A stretch of DNA of 64,000 nucleotides from Paenibacillus oralis (GCF_003863965.1 NZ_RRCN01000001.1:623923-687922); one strand, 5' to 3'; positions 26,174 through 35,221 are shown, numbered from the stretch's first letter. A program made the numbers and translations. The notes: generated by a model from the letters alone, not told the origin.

Positions 26174-27127
26174 TCAGCCTTTAATCGAACCGACATAGAC
26201 GCCTTTGACAAAATATTTTTGCAGGAAAGGATACACCAGCAAAATCGGCACCGTCGAAACGACGATCGCGCAATATTTCACCAGCTCGCGGAACGCGGTG
26301 GAGCTTTCGGCGCTGTTGATGACGACGCCGCCCGCGCTGCCGATTGTGGTGGCTGTAGAGTCATTGGCGACCAAAATTTCCTTCATTAATAGCTGCAGCG
26401 GGAACAGGTCCCGGTCTTTCAGCAGCACCATCGCATTAAACCAGGAGTTCCAGTTGCCCACCAAATAATACAGGAAGATGACCGCCAACGTCGCTTTGGA
26501 CAGCGGCAAAATCACCCGGATGAGCACGCTGGCCTGGCTCGCGCCGTCGATCGTCGCGGCTTCCTCGAGCTCAACCGGAAGCGCCTGAAAGCTGGTTCTT
26601 AAAATGATGATATTCCAGGTGCTGATGGCGGTCGGCAGGATCATCGCCCACAGGTTGTTGTACAAATGGATGTCTTTCATCAGCAAAAACCAGGGAATCA
26701 GCCCGCCGCCGAAAAACATCGTAATCGTAATCAGGATCATGATGAGATTTTTGAAATACAAATCCCGCCGTGACAATACGTAAGCGCCCATAATGGTCAT
26801 GACCATATTAATCAGCGTGCCTAAGCTAACATATATAATCGTGTTTTTGTATCCCACCAGCAGGCTGTTGTCTTTAAACACCAGCTTGTAACCGTCCAGC
26901 GTGAACCCGAGCGGTTTCAGCAGGACGCCGCTGTGCGCCATGAGCGCCACGGGATCGCTGACCGAAGCGAGGAAAATATGGAGCAGCGGGTAGAAACAGG
27001 CCACCGTAATCGCCGTTAATAACGTATAATTCAACGCGTCGAAAACACGGTCCGAGGCGGTTTTGGGCCGCCAGCTTTTTTTCCGGAATCCGGTTTGCTT
27101 GGGGCTGGCCATTCTTCTTTCTACCAT
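26174..27127 (-). CDS. LplC/YtcP-type sugar ABC permease
   Basis: CUT1 permease of 317 residues with six hydrophobic segments and EAA loop EEAATIDGASQASVLIRVIL. The ATG at 27127 follows GGAGGTGA by a few bases and overlaps the stop of the upstream permease by seven bases, indicating coupling; the longer frame from 27172 lies inside that gene. Ends in YVGSIKG, typical of the group. Confidence 0.92.
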   Translation of the reverse strand: MVERRMASPKQTGFRKKSWRPKTASDRVFDALNYTLLTAITVACFYPLLHIFLASVSDPVALMAHSGVLLKPLGFTLDGYKLVFKDNSLLVGYKNTIIYVSLGTLINMVMTIMGAYVLSRRDLYFKNLIMILITITMFFGGGLIPWFLLMKDIHLYNNLWAMILPTAISTWNIIILRTSFQALPVELEEAATIDGASQASVLIRVILPLSKATLAVIFLYYLVGNWNSWFNAMVLLKDRDLFPLQLLMKEILVANDSTATTIGSAGGVVINSAESSTAFRELVKYCAIVVSTVPILLVYPFLQKYFVKGVYVGSIKG

Positions 27128-28044
27128 AAGCTCACCTCCGAAGTGCGTCTGGCGATCCGGTTCGTCGCCCACAGGAGCGCAAAGTTGACCACGGCGCTAA
27201 ACAACCCGACCGCGGTGGAAAAGCTCAGGCTCGCTTCCCTTAACCCGCGCCGGTACACATAGGAGGCGATGACGTCGGCCGTATCATAGGTCAGAGGGTT
27301 GTAAAGCAAAATAATTTTCTCGTGCCCGGACGCCATCAGCCCGCCAATCGCGAAAATGAACAAAATGACGATGATCGGCGTGATTTGCGGCAGCGTGATG
27401 TACCACATCTTTTTGATTCGCCCCACGCCGTCAATGTCGGCCGCTTCATATAACGCGGGATCGATCGAACTCATCGCGGCCAAATAAATGATGCTGTCCC
27501 AGCCGATGTTCTGCCAGATGCCGGAAAACGTATAAATCGGCCTAAAGAACGAGGAATACCCGAGCAGCGAGGTGTACTCCTGGCCCGTAATCCATTGAAT
27601 GAGCTGGGTGACGACACCTTCATCGGCCGTAAAAATATGGATGATCCCGCAAACGACGACCAAAGAAATAAAATGCGGCATATAAGTGATCGTTTGCACG
27701 GACTTTTTAAATTTGCCGTCGCGGATTTCATTCAGCATCAGCGCCAGGATGATCGGGGCGGTAAAGCCGAATACGATGCCCCAAACATTGAGGAGCAGCG
27801 TGTTTTTGATCACCCGCCAAAAATACGGCCCCTGGAAAAAATCAACAAAATGCTTGAAGCCCACCCAATCGCTCTCGGCAAACCCCAGCAGCGGCTTGTA
27901 GTCCTTAAAGGCAATCAGCACGCCCCACATCGGGCCGTAACAGAAAACGAGAAACCAGGCGACCACGGGAATGGCCAGCAAATAAACAAACCAGTTCTTT
28001 TTCAAATCCTTTTTGATGATCTGCTTTTTCCGGACGATCTCCAT
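27121..28044 (-). CDS. LplB-type sugar ABC permease
   Basis: CUT1 permease of 307 residues with N-terminal basic stretch, six hydrophobic segments, the family motif YGPMWGVLIAFKDYKP (about 35-50) and EAA loop YEAADIDGVGRIKKMWYITL. AGGTGA eight bases before the ATG at 28044 fixes the start. Second gene of the operon. Confidence 0.92.
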   Translation of the reverse strand: MEIVRKKQIIKKDLKKNWFVYLLAIPVVAWFLVFCYGPMWGVLIAFKDYKPLLGFAESDWVGFKHFVDFFQGPYFWRVIKNTLLLNVWGIVFGFTAPIILALMLNEIRDGKFKKSVQTITYMPHFISLVVVCGIIHIFTADEGVVTQLIQWITGQEYTSLLGYSSFFRPIYTFSGIWQNIGWDSIIYLAAMSSIDPALYEAADIDGVGRIKKMWYITLPQITPIIVILFIFAIGGLMASGHEKIILLYNPLTYDTADVIASYVYRRGLREASLSFSTAVGLFSAVVNFALLWATNRIARRTSEVSLW

Positions 28045-28061
28045 TGAACGTATCACCTGCT

Positions 28062-29804
28062 TTATCTATTGTTATAGCGTTCCAATGCCGTTTGATGAAT
28101 GCTCAGGAATTCGTCCAGGCCCATCTTTTTGGCTTCTTCCAAAAACTTGTCATAAGCGTCAACGGGCAGCTCGCCCTTGATGATTTTTGCAAAATATTCC
28201 CCTCTCAGCGTCGACAGCTGGTTCCCGAGCTCCGCCTCCCGCGACGCTTCTTCCTGCGTGAAGGAAACCGGCGGTATTGCCGCGCTTGTATCCATGTTTT
28301 CGGTCCAGTACTTCCGGATTTCCCCGGAATAGCTTCCTTTGGCCACGATCAGCGGATTGGAGTTGTGTTCGTCGCGAATGTCCGGCCACGAGTGTCTGCG
28401 GTATTTATCGAGCGCAACAGCGACGGGCTGGCCATCGGGATCGTTGTACATGTGGCTGTTTTCGGGGTAATAAGGTTTGCCGTTTTCATCGATCATATGG
28501 ACCGTGCCGTATTCGCCGTAATTGTAGATTTCCCAGCCTTTTTTCGTGTAGGCAAAATCCAGCCACGCCATCGCCGCCTCGACATTATCGCACTGGGTGG
28601 TAATCGCCGCTTCGGTCCCGGTTCTCTTGAAGTTTTTATACGTGGTGGCGGATTTATCTCCTGCGTTCAGCACAGGATTCAGCGCGCCGACAAAATCGAT
28701 GCCGTTTTGCTCCTTCCAGTAACTCCACATCGTGTCGGGCGAATCCATAATGACCGCGGTTTTGCCGGAAATCGCGCCGGCCATTCTTTGATTAAAGTCG
28801 GCGGTTGCCCAGTCCCGGTTCAGCAACCCTTCCTTATTCCACTGCTGCATCGTGGCCAAATACTCCTTGGCTTTGGGCTGCGCCGGGCCCCAGGCCACTT
28901 TGCCGTTTCCGTCCAGGAACGTCCAATCCCACACGCCAAACGCGCCGTTCATCGCGCCCGTAAAAATCTGGCCATAGTTGGACCCGTAATTCAGCGGTTC
29001 GCTGTAGCCGGCTTCCTTGGCTTTGGTTAAAAAAGCGTGCCACTCATCCATGGTCTTGGGCACTTCCATGCCTGTTTTGTCCAGCGCTTCCTGCTTGACC
29101 AGCATGCCGAACCACATCCATTCCGAATAAGGCGCAAGGCCGTAGAAGCCGAGCAGTCTGCCGCTGTCCGTGATCGTCGTTTTTCTTCGCGTCTCATCCG
29201 AGTTGCGCCAGGCGGAATAGTTCGGGGCGTTTGTCTCCATCAAATCGGTCAGATCCATGTACGCTCCGTCGTTGACCCCCGCCTCGAAGCCTCCCGGGTA
29301 GCGGCCGGGCCCGATGATAATGTCGGGCAATTCGCCGGAGGAAATCATCAGCGTAAACGCGTCGGCCTCCTGCCCTTTCGGCGGAGTGATAAAGTTTACT
29401 TTAATACCCGTCAATTTTTCGACTTGCTTCTGAACGGCATGGTTGTTCATATCGGGGATGTTGGTGTTCGCGGGCATCCAGACGTCCAGGGTGACGCCTT
29501 CTTTAAAGGGGTAGGCGGAATAGTCATTAGGGATTTGTTCGTCAAAAATATCGCCCAGGTAGGTATCGTTCAAAGTGAGGTTAACCTCATCGAGCTGTTC
29601 CTGGGTTGGCGCCGTATTGCCGCGGATCTCCTGGCTGATGTCCGTAAATGTGTGAACCTTGCCTGGTGGTTTTTCGGAAGAATTCTCCGGATTGGAGGTA
29701 GTGTTTGGGGAAGCCTGGTTCGCGCCGCCGCTGCACGCCGTTACCATTAATGCCGCAAGTAATAAGACCAACAACAGATTGAGCATACGTTTTGATTTTT
29801 TCAT
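28062..29804 (-). CDS. LplA-type sugar-binding lipoprotein
   Basis: Extracellular solute-binding protein of 580 residues, the large LplA/YtcQ type. Signal peptide with lipobox VTACSGG (Cys about 24), Ser/Asn-rich linker, then the binding domain. Large size and pairing with LplB/LplC-type permeases and a GH43 enzyme suggest an oligosaccharide ligand. GGAGGG precedes the ATG. First gene of the operon under the cre-type promoter at 29878-29914. Confidence 0.92.
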   Translation of the reverse strand: MKKSKRMLNLLLVLLLAALMVTACSGGANQASPNTTSNPENSSEKPPGKVHTFTDISQEIRGNTAPTQEQLDEVNLTLNDTYLGDIFDEQIPNDYSAYPFKEGVTLDVWMPANTNIPDMNNHAVQKQVEKLTGIKVNFITPPKGQEADAFTLMISSGELPDIIIGPGRYPGGFEAGVNDGAYMDLTDLMETNAPNYSAWRNSDETRRKTTITDSGRLLGFYGLAPYSEWMWFGMLVKQEALDKTGMEVPKTMDEWHAFLTKAKEAGYSEPLNYGSNYGQIFTGAMNGAFGVWDWTFLDGNGKVAWGPAQPKAKEYLATMQQWNKEGLLNRDWATADFNQRMAGAISGKTAVIMDSPDTMWSYWKEQNGIDFVGALNPVLNAGDKSATTYKNFKRTGTEAAITTQCDNVEAAMAWLDFAYTKKGWEIYNYGEYGTVHMIDENGKPYYPENSHMYNDPDGQPVAVALDKYRRHSWPDIRDEHNSNPLIVAKGSYSGEIRKYWTENMDTSAAIPPVSFTQEEASREAELGNQLSTLRGEYFAKIIKGELPVDAYDKFLEEAKKMGLDEFLSIHQTALERYNNR

Positions 29805-29836
29805 ATAACCCTCCGCTTAATTAATCTATTAACCTT

Positions 29837-29862
29837 AATATTATGTTTTAATGCAAAATTTT
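29837..29862. promoter_or_regulatory. AT-rich imperfect inverted repeat in leader of LplA operon
   Basis: AATATTATG-TTTTAATG-CAAAATTTT at about +9 to +34. The arms are imperfect, but the central G-TTTTAATG-C matches the site at 30985-31012 exactly. Confidence 0.5.
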
Positions 29863-29877
29863 TGTATGTTGGCGCAG

Positions 29878-29914
29878 ATTAAAATCCGGTATTTGTAGAA
29901 TGTTAACGCTTTCA
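29878..29914 (-). promoter_or_regulatory. Sigma-A promoter with cre box over the -35
   Basis: Minus strand TTAACA-17 bp-TTTAAT. The -35 is part of TGTTAACGCTTTCA (29901-29914, plus strand), a full match to the cre consensus. Same layout as the 22.2-kb and 31.0-kb promoters. Confidence 0.75.
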
Positions 29915-29979
29915 TTTTCCGTAAACCTGATTTTTGTGGAGTTTTTGGATTGCAAAATATTTGTTTCGAAGATGTTTAT

Positions 29980-30945
29980 TTATTCTCCCGATGGGCGAGG
30001 TATAGAGGCGTTGGTTCCTAGCGGAACGCCGAAGTCCGGCATGCCGTCTTCTTTCCAGCCGAATTTTTGCAGGCGCGTGCTGCGGGGAGTTCCCGCCGAG
30101 CGAGGTTGCTCCGCCTCGGAATAGGAGTAGGCGTGGTAAGCGATCCAATCCTCGGAGCCGTCCGGAGATAGGGTGAAGCTGTTATGTCCCGGAGCATAGA
30201 CCCCCGACTCCGGATTTTGGGCGAAGACCGGGCCTTCGTGTTTGATCCAGGCTTTCGCGTCCAAAAGATCCTCGGACTCCGAAATCCTCGTCATTCCCAA
30301 ACAGTAATCGTCCGACCAGGTGGCGCTCGCCGAAAACACAAGGAAAATCCAGCCGCCCCGCCGCAAAAACACCGGGCCTTCATTAATCGCCATCCCTCCC
30401 TGCTTCTCCCAGGCTTCAGTAGGCGCCGTAATCAGCACATTCGGCCCCGTCAAAGTCCAGGGATTGGCCATGCGGGCGGCATAAACGGCCGATCCGTAAT
30501 CAGGAAAATATCCGTAACCCGAGTAGAAGAAATACAACTCTCCCCGATGCGGCAGTACCGTCCCGTCCAGCCCCGGAAACTCCGTATTGACGGCTCCTTT
30601 AAAACGCCACTCGTCGTTCAGCGGATCATCCCCCGAAAGCTCGAGCACGCACACTCTCCGGGTATCATCCCCGCCGCCATCATTCGCCGTGTAGTAGATG
30701 TACCAGCGGTTTTCGATGCAGTGGAGCTCCGGCGCCCATAAATTGCGGGAATACGGCCCAGACGCGGCGGGAACCCAAACCGTCTTCGGCTGAGCATCGG
30801 CCAGTCCGGTTAGGGTCTCGCTGCGCCACAGCGCGATGCGGTCTCCCAGCGTCACCGACATGTAATAACTCCCGTCGCTATGCCGGATGATCCAGGGATC
30901 GGCACCGTTTGCCAAAAGCGGATTACGGAACGAATGTTGAGTCAT
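29980..30945 (-). CDS. GH43 glycosidase, single domain
   Basis: Arabinofuranosidase/xylosidase-type enzyme of 321 residues, cytoplasmic. Propeller with D16 (GADPW), D127 (GLDGT) and E189 (INEGP), all catalytic positions present. Related to the 25-kb GH43 but without a carbohydrate-binding domain. AAAGGAGG precedes the ATG. Transcribed alone from its own cre-type promoter; it ends about 175 bases before the LplA gene, whose promoter is in that gap. Confidence 0.88.
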   Translation of the reverse strand: MTQHSFRNPLLANGADPWIIRHSDGSYYMSVTLGDRIALWRSETLTGLADAQPKTVWVPAASGPYSRNLWAPELHCIENRWYIYYTANDGGGDDTRRVCVLELSGDDPLNDEWRFKGAVNTEFPGLDGTVLPHRGELYFFYSGYGYFPDYGSAVYAARMANPWTLTGPNVLITAPTEAWEKQGGMAINEGPVFLRRGGWIFLVFSASATWSDDYCLGMTRISESEDLLDAKAWIKHEGPVFAQNPESGVYAPGHNSFTLSPDGSEDWIAYHAYSYSEAEQPRSAGTPRSTRLQKFGWKEDGMPDFGVPLGTNASIPRPSGE

Positions 30946-30984
30946 GTTTGGCCTCCTTTATAAATTGAGTCTGGTAAGTACAAT

Positions 30985-31012
30985 AAAATATTTGTTTTAA
31001 TGCAAATATTTT
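30985..31012. promoter_or_regulatory. Perfect AT-rich inverted repeat in GH43 leader
   Basis: AAAATATTTG-TTTTAATG-CAAATATTTT, ten-base perfect arms, at about +6 to +33. Best example of the site shared by three promoters. Confidence 0.6.
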
Positions 31013-31024
31013 ATTTATTTTACA

Positions 31025-31061
31025 ACAATAATGCTTTCCCTGGTGATTGTCAACGCTTTCA
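31025..31061 (-). promoter_or_regulatory. Sigma-A promoter with cre box over the -35
   Basis: Minus strand TTGACA-17 bp-TATTGT. TGTCAACGCTTTCA (31048-31061, plus strand) matches the cre consensus fully and contains the -35. Confidence 0.78.
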
Positions 31062-31093
31062 TAAAAAAGAAATATTTTCTCAGCCGAAGCAAC

Positions 31094-31132
31094 AAAAAGG
31101 CGTCCCAAAAGTAATTTCACTTTTGGAACGCC
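31094..31132 (-). terminator. Terminator of VTT-domain gene
   Basis: GGCGT(T/C)CCAAAAGT / ACTTTTGG(G/A)ACGCC stem followed by UUUUU on the minus strand. Confidence 0.88.
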
Positions 31133-31138
31133 CCATGC

Positions 31139-31756
31139 TTACTCGGCGGGCTCGGCCGCAGCCGCCGTGAAGTGGCTCTGCAGCTTCCGGTTCAACCACA
31201 AGGAAGCCGCAATGAACGCCGCGACGCCAAGGAGCTTGGCCGGCTGCGCGGCAAAGTCGGACAGATGCGTGCCGATATAGGACACCCAGAAGACCATGAC
31301 GGCTTTGCCCAAAGCTACCGCCACGCCAAAGGAAACGGCCGGCATCCGCGTTAGCCCCGCAGCCATGTTAATCACGACAAACGGGCCTACCGGCAGCATG
31401 CTGAGCAGAAATACGAAGCTGAATCCGTTCCTGCGCGCCCATATCATCGCTTTCCGCACCTTGGGTTTGGCCGCCCAGCGGCGCATGACGGGAGTCTCGG
31501 CCGCTTTTCGGATCAGCAGAAAGGTCAGCAAACTCCCGCTCACGAGTCCGATCCAGGAGTATAAAAAGCCCAGCCACATCCCGTAAATCGCGGCATTGGC
31601 CCCCACGATCACGATCGTCGGCAGCGGCGGAACGAACGATTTCAGGAAGGTTAGCAGGATGCCGGGCAGCGGCCCCAGGGAGCGGAAGCGCTCCAGGAAG
31701 AGCTCTATACTTTGTTCCGTAAAATAATCCATCATGCTAAGTTCTGCGCCTGACAA
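31139..31756 (-). CDS. VTT-domain (TVP38/DedA-like) membrane protein
   Basis: Integral membrane protein of 205 residues with about five hydrophobic segments. Core motif FLKSFVPPLPTIVIVGANAAI and the later GFSFVFLLSMLPVGPFVVINMAAG are typical of the VTT/SNARE-associated family, thought to move or scramble lipids or undecaprenyl phosphate. TTG at 31756 is preferred because GAGGTGA lies six bases upstream. Monocistronic. Confidence 0.82.
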   Translation of the reverse strand: MSGAELSMMDYFTEQSIELFLERFRSLGPLPGILLTFLKSFVPPLPTIVIVGANAAIYGMWLGFLYSWIGLVSGSLLTFLLIRKAAETPVMRRWAAKPKVRKAMIWARRNGFSFVFLLSMLPVGPFVVINMAAGLTRMPAVSFGVAVALGKAVMVFWVSYIGTHLSDFAAQPAKLLGVAAFIAASLWLNRKLQSHFTAAAAEPAE

Positions 31757-31979
31757 TAAACTTCACCTCTTCTATCCGGGTCCCCCCATTATACTATAGC
31801 CGAACCCGGATTCCCGGCCTGAATAATCAACAATATGATGGATATTACAAAAAAAGCATCGCCGCTGGCGAGGCCCTTTGCCCGCGCATTCCCTCTTCGG
31901 TTCGATTACGAGAACCCTCATGATCGGAAGCACCGAGGACTTTGGCTTTTTCTAAACTTTGGGAGGGGAGGGGGCTGCT

Positions 31980-32164
31980 CTAAGGGACACCAGCGACCTT
32001 ATCCGTCCATTTCCCGAGTATTTCCCAGGCTAACGGACACACTTGACTCTATTTAGCTCAAAACCAGTTCATCCAGGCCGATTTGAGGTAAATAAGGTCA
32101 TCTGTGTCCGTTACATTTTGCAAACCTCCGTTTTTCCGAAAATAGCGGCTCTGGTGTCCCTTAG
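31980..32164. repeat. Intergenic tetrad repeat, family D, copy 1
   Basis: Four 25-bp units: CTAAGGGACAC...CTTATCC at 31980, CTAACGGACAC...CTATTT at 32030, then inverted AAATAAGG...GTCCGTTAC at 32090 and AAATAGCGG...GTCCCTTAG at 32140. Unit starts are exactly 50, 60 and 50 bp apart. Occupies the 505-base gap between VTT and MFS genes. Confidence 0.9.
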
Positions 32165-32261
32165 CCTTCAGATTCCGCTTCTCCTCCCCTCTCTACCTGC
32201 GCATCCTCCTCTACCCCGCCGGAAATTTTATAAATTCTGGCATCTAATAAAGCCGGAGCGG

Positions 32262-33575
32262 TCACGCCCCGCCAGGATAAGAACGCTCGGCCGCAGGCGG
32301 CAGGCCGGCTTCATCCCTCTCCGGCGGCGAAGCGGGCCATAAGACCGTGTGAAACAGCACGCCCGCCGTCCCGATCGCGGCAAGCAGCAGGCCGATCAGC
32401 AGAAACGCGGTGCCGGCCGAAACCAGCCGGATCAAGACGCCCCCGGCCAGCGGAGCGGTCAGCATGATCGCGCTGGAGATCGTATTTTGGATGCCGAATA
32501 CGCGGCCGACCGCTTGCTCGGGCGTTTCCTTCTGCAGGACGTAATTTTGCGTCACCATATACGCGCCGTTGCCGATGCCGATCAGCAGGCCGAATCCGAG
32601 CAGCCATGCCGCCCCCGTTCCGGGAGGACAAAGGCCCAGCAGGGCAATCCCCGCGCCGATCAGGGCGCAGCCGCCGCCGAGTCCCCAGCCGGAGGAAATC
32701 CGGCGGAACCGGTTAAGCAGCAGAAGGACCAATACGGCTCCGGCCCCGATCGCCGATACAAGCCAGCCGATCAGCGATTCGTTGTCGGGCGCAATCCCGC
32801 GCAACAGCGCGGCAAACTGATAATCGACCATCATCAAAACGATCAGCGCTATGAGTCCAAACAGCATCGTATTTCTAAGCAGTTTCGCTTGCGCGAGCAG
32901 CAGCCAGCCTTCCCGCCATTCGCCAAGGAGTCCGCTCAGCATATGCGGGCGCGGGCCGCCGGGAACGTGTCTGCCATCCGCGGCGCCATTCGGCAGCCGG
33001 CCAAGAGGATAAAGCAGCGCCGCGGACAGGAGCCTCGCGCCAATATTAATCGCGATGCACGCCTTGGGGCCAAACGCCGCCAGCGCCGCGGCTCCCAGCA
33101 GCGGCCCGGCCACCTTGGAGCCTTGCCCGACCAGCCCGTTCAGCGCGGTTGCCTGGAGCAGTTGGCCGGGCGGCACAACCTGACGCGTCAGCGCCTGCTG
33201 GGCCGGCACGTGAAATACGCCCGCGGCCGAACGAAAGGCAAGCAGCGGCAGCAGCCAGTACAAGTTCGGCGCAGCCAGTATGGCCGCGGTCAGCATCGCG
33301 GTCACGAGATCGCACAGAAGCATGAGCTTCGCTTTGTGCAGCCGATCGGCCAGCGCTCCGGCAAAAGAGCCCAGCAGGACCCCCGGCAGCGCCATGGTGA
33401 CCGGAATCAGCGCCAGCAAAAGCGGGTCGGCTCCCCAGCGGTAAGCGACGATCACCTGGATCGCCAGGGCGTCAAACCAATCGCCAAAAGTGGCCAGGGC
33501 ATAGGCAGCAAACATGTGCCGGAAGCTGCGGTTCGACCGCAGAGATGGACAGGATTCGTTATTTTGATTTTGCAC
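32262..33575 (-). CDS. MFS transporter (efflux type)
   Basis: Major facilitator of 437 residues with about twelve hydrophobic segments; ADRLHKAKLM in the loop after helix 2-3 and GRVFGIQNTISSAIMLTAPLAGG near the end are typical of MFS_3-type exporters. Start is a GTG with GGAGG upstream. The gene lies downstream of, and in the same direction as, a wHTH-TPR regulator, separated by a MITE-like repeat. Substrate unknown. Confidence 0.8.
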   Translation of the reverse strand: MQNQNNESCPSLRSNRSFRHMFAAYALATFGDWFDALAIQVIVAYRWGADPLLLALIPVTMALPGVLLGSFAGALADRLHKAKLMLLCDLVTAMLTAAILAAPNLYWLLPLLAFRSAAGVFHVPAQQALTRQVVPPGQLLQATALNGLVGQGSKVAGPLLGAAALAAFGPKACIAINIGARLLSAALLYPLGRLPNGAADGRHVPGGPRPHMLSGLLGEWREGWLLLAQAKLLRNTMLFGLIALIVLMMVDYQFAALLRGIAPDNESLIGWLVSAIGAGAVLVLLLLNRFRRISSGWGLGGGCALIGAGIALLGLCPPGTGAAWLLGFGLLIGIGNGAYMVTQNYVLQKETPEQAVGRVFGIQNTISSAIMLTAPLAGGVLIRLVSAGTAFLLIGLLLAAIGTAGVLFHTVLWPASPPERDEAGLPPAAERSYPGGA

Positions 33576-33699
33576 CGGACATTCCTCCGTTTCACGTTCA
33601 GCTTACAGCCACATCGTAACGGAGCATTGTCAGAGGAAAATCAGACGGAATCCGTGTCACCTTGGAGGGAGAGCCGATTCGATTGTTTTTTTAGTGCGA

Positions 33700-34084
33700 G
33701 TTCAAAAAGTCAGGTTTACAGGACCGAAGCTTTTGCTTCCGAAGTGCGTTTTTTCAAAACGCTAAGCTTATGCTTCCGAAGTGCGTTTTTTCAAAACGCT
33801 AAGCTTATGCTTTCGAAGTGCGTTTTTTCAAAACGCTAAGCTTATGCTTTCGAAGTGCGTTTTTTCAAAACGCTTTAGGTCGGATGAAGCTAGGGACGAA
33901 AGTAGCGGAGCTACACGTTTTCGTAGAAAACGGCTTCGGAAACATAGGCTTGGTGAACCTACGTGAGTCAAATGTTTCCGCAGGAAACATTCTTCGGAAG
34001 CATCCGCTTGGCCCGGCTGAATTCAAGATTCACGCCCGATCCGCTTCATAAACCGCTTCGTCATGGAAAGATGGCTTTTTGAAC
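33700..34084. mobile_element. MITE-like element, long copy (385 bp)
   Basis: Starts GTTCAAAAAGTCAGG and ends GGCTTTTTGAAC, near-perfect terminal inverted repeats shared with a 116-bp copy at 39434. The interior holds a 37-bp tandem array, hairpins CGTTTTCgtaGAAAACG and AATGTTTCCgcaGGAAACATT, and the shared block GGCCCGGCTGAATTCAAG. No transposase gene. Its right end forms the last codons and stop of the wHTH-TPR gene. Confidence 0.7.
33741..33876. repeat. 37-bp tandem repeat, four copies
   Basis: GAAGTGCGTTTTTTC starts at 33741, 33778, 33815 and 33852, exact 37-bp period. Each unit has palindrome GCGTTTTttcAAAACGC and AAGCTTATGCTT. Internal expansion of the MITE-like element; no unique spacers, so not CRISPR. 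Confidence 0.9.
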
Positions 34085-35221
34085 AACCTTTTTTAAATCG
34101 GCCCGATAGCGGGACAAGCCATACTCCTTATCCAAAGCATCGTAAACGGCACGGTATTTTTGTCCAAGCCGGGGGTCATCCGGCAGACGTTCCTGCAGGA
34201 ACAAAACGATTTGGCAGACCGATCCCAGCAGTATCGGCACATGCATGGACGCTTGCAGCACTTCCAGCCCTTCGTCGATCAAATCGGCCCCGGCCTGCCG
34301 CTGCCCTTGGGTAAGCAGATGCAGACCTTTGACAATATGGTAACGTCCGATCTCCCGGAGATACGGCGAGTCTTGCAAAAGCCGCTCGATCCGGCCGGAG
34401 GCGCGTTCCGCTTCGGAGCTCTGGCCGGCTACGACCTGAACGTACATTTCCATAATCGCAACAGGGATAACAAAGCCGGACAGTCCGTCAGATTCGACCG
34501 TTTGCCGCGTTTTTTCGAATCTGCTTATCGCCTCCCCAGGTTGTCCGGCATCGGCATATACATCCATGATGTTTAAAATCGCCAGTTCCCGATGCTGCCG
34601 GTCCGGAAGAATACGCAGCTCCAGCACCCTCTCGCATAATTGCAGAAATGAAAGAACTTCCTCCCGCCGCAGCGCCATTCCCCGATACATGATCAGCATC
34701 CAATACAATTTTTCCTGGAGGGGGATTCCGTTCTCTTCCATAAACCAGGGAATATCGCCTTGAATGAAATGAACGTATAGCGTATAATATTCATCCACTT
34801 CAAACCCCAGCACGTCCTGCCGATCGGCCAAGGCAAGCAGCGATTTGCCCTGCCCCAGCAGGTGGTATTTTTTGAACAGCTCCCTCATCGCCTCTTGTAC
34901 TTCCGGATCTTGCACCGAAGGATTGCCGACCGCTCTTCTGTCCCGAAGCGTAAGGCTGTATCCGTATCCCCGCACCGTATTAATGGCGATATGCGGCCAG
35001 TGGCGGAGCTTCCTCCGCAGGCGGTAAATATGGTCGTCCACCGTCCGCTCCACCGGATATTCCAGCAGCCATACCCGGTCGAGCAGTTGCTCTCGCGTAA
35101 ACGCCTGGTTGCGGTGATCGTACAAAAATTGCAGAAGCGCGAACTCCTTTGCCAGCAGGCCGATGGAATCCGAACCGCATGTTACCGTATAGCTGGCGGG
35201 ATCAAAGATCAATGAGGACAT
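34061..35221 (-). CDS. Winged-helix (OmpR-type) regulator with TPR-like domain
   Basis: One-component regulator of about 386 residues. N-terminal Trans_reg_C winged helix (about 1-95: LLAKEFALLQFLYDHR, RTVDDHIYRLRRKL, INTVRGYGYSL) without a receiver domain; then an all-helical region (about 110-385) that looks like TPR/BTAD repeats, as in SARP-like proteins. The ATG at 35221 has AAAGGATG at good spacing; one at 35233 touches the ribosome site. Last codons (VVQKAIFP, stop) are encoded by the end of a MITE-like element, so the C-terminus may be altered. Likely controls the downstream MFS gene. Confidence 0.72.
   Translation of the reverse strand: MSSLIFDPASYTVTCGSDSIGLLAKEFALLQFLYDHRNQAFTREQLLDRVWLLEYPVERTVDDHIYRLRRKLRHWPHIAINTVRGYGYSLTLRDRRAVGNPSVQDPEVQEAMRELFKKYHLLGQGKSLLALADRQDVLGFEVDEYYTLYVHFIQGDIPWFMEENGIPLQEKLYWMLIMYRGMALRREEVLSFLQLCERVLELRILPDRQHRELAILNIMDVYADAGQPGEAISRFEKTRQTVESDGLSGFVIPVAIMEMYVQVVAGQSSEAERASGRIERLLQDSPYLREIGRYHIVKGLHLLTQGQRQAGADLIDEGLEVLQASMHVPILLGSVCQIVLFLQERLPDDPRLGQKYRAVYDALDKEYGLSRYRADLKKVVQKAIFP

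Noticed and set aside
33741..33876. Possible CRISPR array
   Set aside because: Repeats are directly contiguous with a 37-bp period and no unique spacers; they are tandem repeats in a MITE-like element.
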